Positions 5,420 through 10,801 of a stretch of DNA of 10,801 nt are shown piece after piece (positions within the stretch are counted from its first letter, which is position 1; every line of letters begins with the position of its first letter). Origin of the DNA: an uncultured Gemmiger sp. (GTDB taxonomy: Bacteria > Bacillota > Clostridia > Oscillospirales > Ruminococcaceae); NCBI GenBank assembly GCA_959018215.1, contig CAUEKL010000066.1, positions 1 to 10,801 of the forward strand, in the 5' to 3' direction. Position numbers and translations under genes: made by a program. A model generated the notes under the pieces. The model was not told the origin of the DNA, searched no databases, and saw nothing but the letters and a program-made list of their open reading frames with translations.

Positions 5420-6871
5420 GTGGCAGAAATGGCTTTTGAAGCGCCGCTGCGTACAGACGGCAAAGAACCCAACTTCCTGCAAAAATTCGGCCATGCGTTG
5501 GTTCACGGTGACATCTTCACCAAACTGTCCTTCCTCATCTGGGGGCTTGGCTACATCGGCCACGGTCAGCTGATCAAGGCGGTGCTGGTCACGCTGGTGC
5601 AGGGGCTCGGCCTTTACTACCTGGGCGTGGCAGGCATTCCCAACCTGATGAAATTCGGTACGCTGGGCACCGTCCAGATGGAAATGGTCTTCAACCCGGC
5701 GACCATGAAAAACGAAGTCAACAATTATGATAACTCCTTTGCCATTCTGCTGCTCAGCGTTATTGCCCTGGTGGTTATCGTGGCGCTGCTGGCATCGGCT
5801 ATGGCGGTGGTAACTTCCAACTATCAACTGCAAAGAATCCGTCAGGCCGGCAAAAAGACCAACAGCTTCGGCCAGGATATCCGCGTCTACCTGAACGAGA
5901 AGTTCTACGTCACCTTGTTGACGCTGCCGGTACTGGGCGTGGTGATCTTCACCATCATACCGCTTTTCATCCTCATTGCGGTGGCCTTCACCAACTATGA
6001 CCAGCAGCATATGCCGCCCAACTCGCTGTTTACCTGGGTGGGTATGACCAACTTCCTCACCCTGTTCGGCGGCGGGCAGGCGCTCTCCCTTACCTTTGGG
6101 TATGCCTTCGGCAAGATCCTGGTCTGGACGCTGGTATGGGCGTTCTTTGCCACCTTCACCAACTTCTTCGGCGGTGTTTTTCTGGCCATGTTCATCAATG
6201 ACCGAAAAACCAAGCTGCCCAAGCTGTGGCGTACGCTTTTTATCATCACCATTGCGGTGCCCCAGTTCGTCACCCTGCTGCTGGTGCGCAACTTCTTCAG
6301 CGACAACGGCATCTTCAACACCATGATGGCCAACCTCGGTGTCACCGAACTGCTGCGCAATGCCGGCCTGATCGGCGCCAACATGGAGTACATTCCTTTC
6401 CTGACCAATGCGGGCTGGGCACAGGTGATGATTATTCTTATCAACATCTGGGTAGGCGTGCCCTACCAGATGCTCATTGCCACCGGTGTGCTGATGAACA
6501 TTCCCGGCGATATGCTGGAAGCCGCCCGCATTGACGGTGCCAACCCCGTGCAGATGTTCTTCTCCATCAAGCTGCCGTACCTGCTCAGCGTACAGGGCCC
6601 GGCGCTGGTCACCGACTTTGTAAAGAACATCAACAATTTCAACGTCATCTATCTGCTCACGCAGGATGTCTATGTAACCACCGACCAGGCCATGGCTGCC
6701 TCCAGCGCCAAGGAAGTGGACCTGCTGGTGACTTGGCTGTTCCGCCTGACACAGGAGCAGTACAACTACAAGATGGCCGCCGTCATCGGCATTATGGTCT
6801 TTATCATCTGCGCCGTATTTACGGTGGTATGTTTCCGCTTTATCAATAAGAAGGAGGCGACGTTCTCTTGA
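5420..6871 (+). CDS. Sugar ABC transporter permease, MalF/GanP type
   Basis: This 483-residue integral membrane protein forms half of the translocation channel for the imported oligosaccharide. Like MalF and GanP, it has a long N-terminal extension with extra hydrophobic segments (about 36-76 and 106-130) before the transport core. A further segment, LLTLPVLGVVIFTIIPLF, lies near 165-190. The conserved permease domain occupies about 240-475 and carries the ATPase-contacting EAA loop EAARIDGANPVQMFFSIKLP, beginning at E367. The last residues (FINKKEATFS) are cytoplasmic. GTG 5420 is preferred because AAAGGAG (5405-5411) lies 8 nt upstream; the GTG at 5411 overlaps that site and the ATG at 5429 is too distant. 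It overlaps the next permease gene by 4 bases, which indicates translational coupling. No ATPase is encoded nearby. Confidence 0.92.
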   Translation: MAEMAFEAPLRTDGKEPNFLQKFGHALVHGDIFTKLSFLIWGLGYIGHGQLIKAVLVTLVQGLGLYYLGVAGIPNLMKFGTLGTVQMEMVFNPATMKNEVNNYDNSFAILLLSVIALVVIVALLASAMAVVTSNYQLQRIRQAGKKTNSFGQDIRVYLNEKFYVTLLTLPVLGVVIFTIIPLFILIAVAFTNYDQQHMPPNSLFTWVGMTNFLTLFGGGQALSLTFGYAFGKILVWTLVWAFFATFTNFFGGVFLAMFINDRKTKLPKLWRTLFIITIAVPQFVTLLLVRNFFSDNGIFNTMMANLGVTELLRNAGLIGANMEYIPFLTNAGWAQVMIILINIWVGVPYQMLIATGVLMNIPGDMLEAARIDGANPVQMFFSIKLPYLLSVQGPALVTDFVKNINNFNVIYLLTQDVYVTTDQAMAASSAKEVDLLVTWLFRLTQEQYNYKMAAVIGIMVFIICAVFTVVCFRFINKKEATFS

Positions 6872-7761
6872 CGCAGGTTATGACAGCTTCCACCCAAAAG
6901 CAGCTGCGCCAGGGCAAAATCCGGCGCGGTGTGGGCAGCGTCCTTCGCCATCTGGTGCTGGCTATTCTGGCGGCGGTCTGGCTGGTGCCCATCGTCTGGC
7001 TGCTGGTCACTTCCTTCTCCAGCTATCGCGGTATCAACATCACCACTTTTTTTCCGGAAAGTTATACCCTGGACAATTACATCGACGTGTTGTTCCATCC
7101 TGACAGTGTGGCACAGTTCCCGCAGTGGTTTGCCAATACCTTTGTTGTGGCTTGCTTCAATTGCGTGATCTCTACCTGCTTTGTGCTGATGGTTGCCTAC
7201 GCATTCAGCTGCTGCCGATTCAAGAGCCGCCGCCTGCTGCAGAATCTCTCGGTCACCGTCAACCTGTTCCCCGGCGTACTGGCCATGATTGCCGTCTACT
7301 TCGTGCTGCGGTATCTGAACCTGACCAACTCCTACGCCGGTCTGATCATGGTGTATGCCGGGTCCTCTGGCCTGGGCTACCTGATTTGCAAGGGATTCTT
7401 CGATACGGTACCTGCTTCCCTGCGGGAGGCCGCCAAGCTGGATGGTGCGTCGGAAGCGCGCATCTTTTTGCAGGTGGTCATTCCCATGTCCCGTCCGATC
7501 CTGGTCTATACCATCATCAATTCCTTCATGATGCCCTGGACCGACTTCGTTATGGCCAAGATGATCCTCAATTCGGGTGTCAGCTCGGACTGGACGGTGG
7601 CTATCGGCTTGTACAACATGCTTTCCCGCACACTGGTCAACAATTATTTTGCACTGTTCTGTGCCGGTGGTGTGCTGGTATCCATTCCCATTTCGGTCCT
7701 GTTCGTCATTATGCAGAAATTCTACGTGGAAGGCATTACTTCCGGCGCGGACAAGGGCTGA
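6868..7761 (+). CDS. Sugar ABC transporter permease, MalG/GanQ type
   Basis: This 297-residue protein is the second channel subunit and partners the preceding permease. Six hydrophobic segments are visible: about 26-50, 88-112, 130-150, 155-175, a weak one around 208-225, and 262-284. The EAA loop REAAKLDGASEARIFLQVVIP begins near residue 186 (E187), and the C-terminus FYVEGITSGADKG is typical of MalG-family proteins. The start is TTG 6868, overlapping the preceding TGA (TTGA), with AAGGAGG (6851-6857) 10 nt upstream. An in-frame ATG at 6880 would leave a 22-nt gap and no coupling, so the rare TTG start is preferred. The gene ends just before a strong stem-loop that separates it from the secreted galactanase gene. 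Confidence 0.91.
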   Translation: MTQVMTASTQKQLRQGKIRRGVGSVLRHLVLAILAAVWLVPIVWLLVTSFSSYRGINITTFFPESYTLDNYIDVLFHPDSVAQFPQWFANTFVVACFNCVISTCFVLMVAYAFSCCRFKSRRLLQNLSVTVNLFPGVLAMIAVYFVLRYLNLTNSYAGLIMVYAGSSGLGYLICKGFFDTVPASLREAAKLDGASEARIFLQVVIPMSRPILVYTIINSFMMPWTDFVMAKMILNSGVSSDWTVAIGLYNMLSRTLVNNYFALFCAGGVLVSIPISVLFVIMQKFYVEGITSGADKG

Positions 7762-7803
7762 TTGTTGGCCGGAGCCCCGCGCTTTGCGCAGAATGAATCC
7801 GGA

Positions 7804-7850
7804 AGGGGACCGCTGCGAACTCTTTGTCGTGCAGCGGTCCCCTCATTTTT
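7804..7850 (+). terminator. Strong stem-loop terminator directly upstream of the galactanase gene
   Basis: A perfect 13-bp GC-rich stem (7804-7816 with 7831-7843, core GGGGACCGCTGC) with a 14-base loop is followed by CA and T5 (7846-7850). It looks like a bona fide intrinsic terminator, yet the ribosome binding site of the GH53 gene begins only three bases later. I find no clear promoter between 7762 and 7867, so the galactanase seems to depend on read-through or on a weak promoter I cannot see. Confidence 0.82.
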
Positions 7851-7867
7851 ATAAAGAGGTGAAATCT

Positions 7868-10801
7868 GTGAAAAAATGTTATGGCGTCCGGCGTATTTTC
7901 AGCGCCCTGCTGGCCCTGGCCATGCTGCTGGTCCTTGCCCCTGCTGCGGCGGCTCAGGAAAATGCCGTTAACCTGCTGCAGGATGGCAGCTTCGACCAGG
8001 ATATCTGGGGCGAGGACAGCCCCTGGACATGCACGGCCTCTGACTGGGGTGGCGAAGCGGAATCCCAGACCGTCATCGATCGCAAGGACCCTGACGGCAA
8101 CGATGCCGCCATGCTTCACTGGTGGAGCCCCAACGAGGCGACGGTGACGGTCAGCCAGACCGTTACGCTGGAGGCAGGCAACTATATGATGCGCGCCTCC
8201 GTACAGGGCGAAAAGTGTGAGGCGCTGCTTTTCTGCGGTTCGCAGACCGGCGCCCGGACCTCGCTGACCGGCTACGGCAGCTGGGACACGCTGGAAAAAA
8301 CTTTCGCTGTGGAAACGACGGGGGCGTACACCGTGGGTGTGACGCTGCCGTGTGCGCCGGATGGCTGGGGGCGCCTGGATGATCTGGAACTGGTCCGGCA
8401 GGAGGAAGTGACCCCGCCCGCGCCCGAGACGCCGGTGTATACCGTGGCACTGACGGCGGATACCAACAGTGTGACCGCAGGAGATACCGTCCACCTGAGC
8501 GCGGTGGTCTGCAAGGACGGGGAACCGGTCACAGACCTGGCGGCAGAGGGACTGTACCTGTGGTTCTGGGCCGACCAGTGGCAGGCCGGGCATGAAGGCG
8601 CCCCGGTGGATGCCGTATTCAGCAATTACGATGAAAACAGCGGGCACAGCCTAACTGCCGACGCCACGCTGCCCGGTGAGGGAACCTATTACCTGGCGGC
8701 GGAGCTGAAAACCGAGACGGACCGTCTGGCCATCGCTTTTGCGGCGGTGGAAGCTGCGGCCGTGGAGGAACCCCAGGAGCCTGCCCCGGATCCGGTGGAG
8801 GCCGAGATTACCGTGCCCTATGTAGCCGGTTCCGACGGTGATTTTATCCGCGGCGTGGACGTTTCCTCACTGCTCTCACTGCTCAACAGCGGGGTAGTGT
8901 TCCGGGATGCGGACGGTAACCCGCTGGGAGACTCCGTGGAAGCCCAGGGAAAGGCCTTTATGGCCCAGCTGGCCGACGCGGGGGTAAACTGGGTGCGCCT
9001 GCGGGTCTGGAATGACCCCTATGATGCCCAGAGGCGCGGCTACGGCGGCGGCAACAACGATCTGAACGCCGCCCTGCAGATGGGCCAGTGGGCTACCGAA
9101 GCAGGACTGCAGGTACTTATTGATTTCCACTATTCGGACTTCTGGGCCGATCCGGGCAAGCAGCAGGCGCCCAAGGCATGGAAGAACATGGCGGTGGACG
9201 AAAAAGCCGAAGCCGTCTCGGCCTTTACTGCCAGCAGCCTGCGCACGCTGCTGGATGCTGGGGTCAATGTGGGCATGGTGCAGATCGGCAACGAAACCAA
9301 TAACGGCATTGCCGGGGTGATGTACGGAAGCGACGGCTGGGACGCCGCCGCCAAGCTGTTTGCGGCCGGTGTGGACGCTGCTCATGCGGTGGCGGCCGAA
9401 TACCGTACCAACATTCTGGCGGCGGTTCATTTTACCAACCCCGAAACATCCGGCCGCTATGCAGAATACGCCAAACAGCTGGCCGATCATAACGTGAGCT
9501 ACGATGTATTTGCCACTTCCTACTATCCCTACTGGCACGGCACGCTGGACAACCTGACCGCTGTGCTGCAGCAGGTGGCCGACACCTACGGCAAGAAGGT
9601 CATGGTAGCCGAGACCTCCTGGGCTACCACGCTGGAGGATGGCGACGGCCACGACAATACCGTGCGGGTCGGTTCCAACGACAACAGCAATATGAGCGGT
9701 AAAAACTGGGCCTTCTCGGTTCAGGGGCAGGCGTCGGAGGTGGCCGACGTGGCCCGGGCCGTCACTGCGGTAGGGGAGAACGGCATCGGCCTGTTTTACT
9801 GGGAACCGGCCTGGCAGCCGGTGCACAACGTCTCCGGCCTGGAAGGGGAAGCCTACGATGCGCAGGTGGCAGCCAACCGCCTTGCCTGGGAACAATACGG
9901 CTCCGGCTGGGCATCCTCCTATGCGGGGGAATATGACCCCGACGACGCCGGAAAATGGTACGGCGGCTCGGCGGTGGACAATCAGGCAATGTTTGATTTC
10001 GATGGAAAGCCGCTGGCGTCGTTGTATGTCTGGAAGCTGATGCAAACCGGCTCGGTGGCACCTAAAAAGGTGGAAAGTGCCGACAACCCGGTTCTTGCGG
10101 TGGAGGCAGGCAGCGACGGCACCGCTGCTGTCACCCTGCCGGACAAAACTACCGTATATTACAGCGACGGTACCAGCGAGGCAGCCCCCGTGGTATGGGA
10201 AACTGCCGGGCTGGATCTGAACGCTCTGCCGACGGGCAGCTATACTGTGCAGGGCACTGTAACGGTAACACCCGCCGATACCCCTGTGACGGTGGAAGTT
10301 CATTGCACGCTGACTGTCATTTACCCCAATCTGCTGGAAAATCCCGGCTTTGAGGATGGGAGTACCGGATATACCTTTTCAGAAAACTGGCCGGGCAACG
10401 GCGTTACGGAAAAGGAACCCGGCAACCTGCACGGCGGCAGAAGATATCTTCATTTCTATTCCGCAGCAGCACGCACGGTCACTGTGCAGCACAGCCCGGT
10501 GACGCTGCAGCCCGGACAATACACTTTCACTCTCTATATGCAGGGGGAGGGGGCTTCGGGCCGGATTTCCGTGGCAGCTGCGGATGGCAGTGAACTGGCC
10601 TCCGTAGACTTTGCCGGTACCCAGTGGGGCGACTGGCAGCAGCCCTTGTTGACCTTTACGCTGAAGGAAGAAACCGTCGTTACGCCGGGCGTCCTGCTGG
10701 ACATCCAGCCCGGCGGCTGGGGGGCGGTGGACGATCTTTACTTGGGCAAACTAGGTGATCAAGCGGTGGACCCTACCCCCAATCCCCCCCAGGAAGACAA
10801 C
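7868..10801 (+). CDS. Secreted multidomain GH53 endo-beta-1,4-galactanase (GanB-type), partial at 3' end
   Basis: This extracellular enzyme cleaves beta-1,4-galactan into oligosaccharides. The 978 codons seen have no stop before the window end. Order of parts: signal peptide (1-29, likely cleaved after PAAAA); a beta-sandwich carbohydrate-binding-like module (35-178), plausibly CBM61; an Ig-like domain (191-296); the GH53 barrel (325-727); an Ig-like domain resembling Big_4 (735-817, with LPDKTTVYYSDGTSE); a second module related to the first (821-960); then a Pro-rich linker (PTPNPPQEDN). In the barrel, DFIRGVDVSS, NWVRLRVWNDPYD, LIDFHYSDFWADPGKQ and YGSGWASSYAGEYDPDDAG are GH53 signatures. 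The acid/base is E476 in QIGNETNN and the nucleophile is E582 in VMVAETSW. GTG 7868 has AAAGAGGTG (7853-7861) 6 nt upstream. It is far larger than one-domain galactanases of about 400 residues. The missing C-terminus may hold a cell-surface anchor. Confidence 0.93.
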   Translation, partial: MKKCYGVRRIFSALLALAMLLVLAPAAAAQENAVNLLQDGSFDQDIWGEDSPWTCTASDWGGEAESQTVIDRKDPDGNDAAMLHWWSPNEATVTVSQTVTLEAGNYMMRASVQGEKCEALLFCGSQTGARTSLTGYGSWDTLEKTFAVETTGAYTVGVTLPCAPDGWGRLDDLELVRQEEVTPPAPETPVYTVALTADTNSVTAGDTVHLSAVVCKDGEPVTDLAAEGLYLWFWADQWQAGHEGAPVDAVFSNYDENSGHSLTADATLPGEGTYYLAAELKTETDRLAIAFAAVEAAAVEEPQEPAPDPVEAEITVPYVAGSDGDFIRGVDVSSLLSLLNSGVVFRDADGNPLGDSVEAQGKAFMAQLADAGVNWVRLRVWNDPYDAQRRGYGGGNNDLNAALQMGQWATEAGLQVLIDFHYSDFWADPGKQQAPKAWKNMAVDEKAEAVSAFTASSLRTLLDAGVNVGMVQIGNETNNGIAGVMYGSDGWDAAAKLFAAGVDAAHAVAAEYRTNILAAVHFTNPETSGRYAEYAKQLADHNVSYDVFATSYYPYWHGTLDNLTAVLQQVADTYGKKVMVAETSWATTLEDGDGHDNTVRVGSNDNSNMSGKNWAFSVQGQASEVADVARAVTAVGENGIGLFYWEPAWQPVHNVSGLEGEAYDAQVAANRLAWEQYGSGWASSYAGEYDPDDAGKWYGGSAVDNQAMFDFDGKPLASLYVWKLMQTGSVAPKKVESADNPVLAVEAGSDGTAAVTLPDKTTVYYSDGTSEAAPVVWETAGLDLNALPTGSYTVQGTVTVTPADTPVTVEVHCTLTVIYPNLLENPGFEDGSTGYTFSENWPGNGVTEKEPGNLHGGRRYLHFYSAAARTVTVQHSPVTLQPGQYTFTLYMQGEGASGRISVAAADGSELASVDFAGTQWGDWQQPLLTFTLKEETVVTPGVLLDIQPGGWGAVDDLYLGKLGDQAVDPTPNPPQEDN

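Noticed and set aside
3751..5472. 573-codon minus-strand frame opposite the binding-protein gene
   Set aside because: It is Gly/Val/His-rich with no recognisable domain and runs through the promoter, terminator and operators. The sense strand carries a textbook lipoprotein.
8876..10303. 475-codon minus-strand frame opposite the galactanase gene
   Set aside because: It is a composition-driven antisense frame; the plus-strand frame shows clear GH53 motifs and a signal peptide.
1..10801. CRISPR arrays, insertion sequences, phage or toxin-antitoxin genes
   Set aside because: No regularly spaced repeats, transposase or integrase motifs, or paired small toxin-like frames were seen on either strand.

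Overview
The window is a GC-rich chromosomal segment from a Gram-positive, Bacillota-type bacterium. By eye the coding regions are near 60% GC, and most of the genes use non-ATG starts behind strong GGAGG-type ribosome binding sites. A lipoprotein solute-binding protein, a LacI-family regulator and gene families matching the Bacillus subtilis gan system all fit a gut Oscillospirales/Ruminococcaceae genome (Faecalibacterium, Gemmiger or Subdoligranulum-like). The genus is inference.

Layout: the 3' part of a tRNA-Lys(CTT) gene and its terminator (1-90) come first. An AT-richer stretch follows (91-467) holding at most a gene remnant. Then come a cytoplasmic GH42 beta-galactosidase with its own promoter and operator (468-2556) and a terminator. 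Next is a LacI-family regulator with its own promoter and operator (2663-3747) and a terminator. Last is a long transcription unit from a promoter at 3940-3968: a sugar-binding lipoprotein (4054-5319), a MalF/GanP-type permease (5420-6871), a MalG/GanQ-type permease (6868-7761), and a secreted multidomain GH53 endo-beta-1,4-galactanase (from 7868) that runs off the end of the window.

Together these form a beta-1,4-galactan (type I arabinogalactan) utilisation locus. The GH53 enzyme cuts galactan outside the cell, the lipoprotein and two permeases import galacto-oligosaccharides, and the GH42 enzyme releases galactose in the cytoplasm. No ABC ATPase is present, so a shared MsmX-type ATPase encoded elsewhere is the likely energiser. 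Every promoter carries a GCGCAA/TTGCGC inverted repeat just downstream of its -10 box, so the locus reads as one autoregulated LacI-type regulon. Two stem-loops inside the transporter/galactanase operon (5352-5382, 7804-7850) probably set the relative output of its parts.

The pathway itself is known (gan of B. subtilis). The unusual points are the gene order, operators with two different half-site spacings, a regulator whose hinge lacks the usual leucine, a strong terminator directly abutting the galactanase ribosome binding site, and a galactanase flanked by two related beta-sandwich modules.
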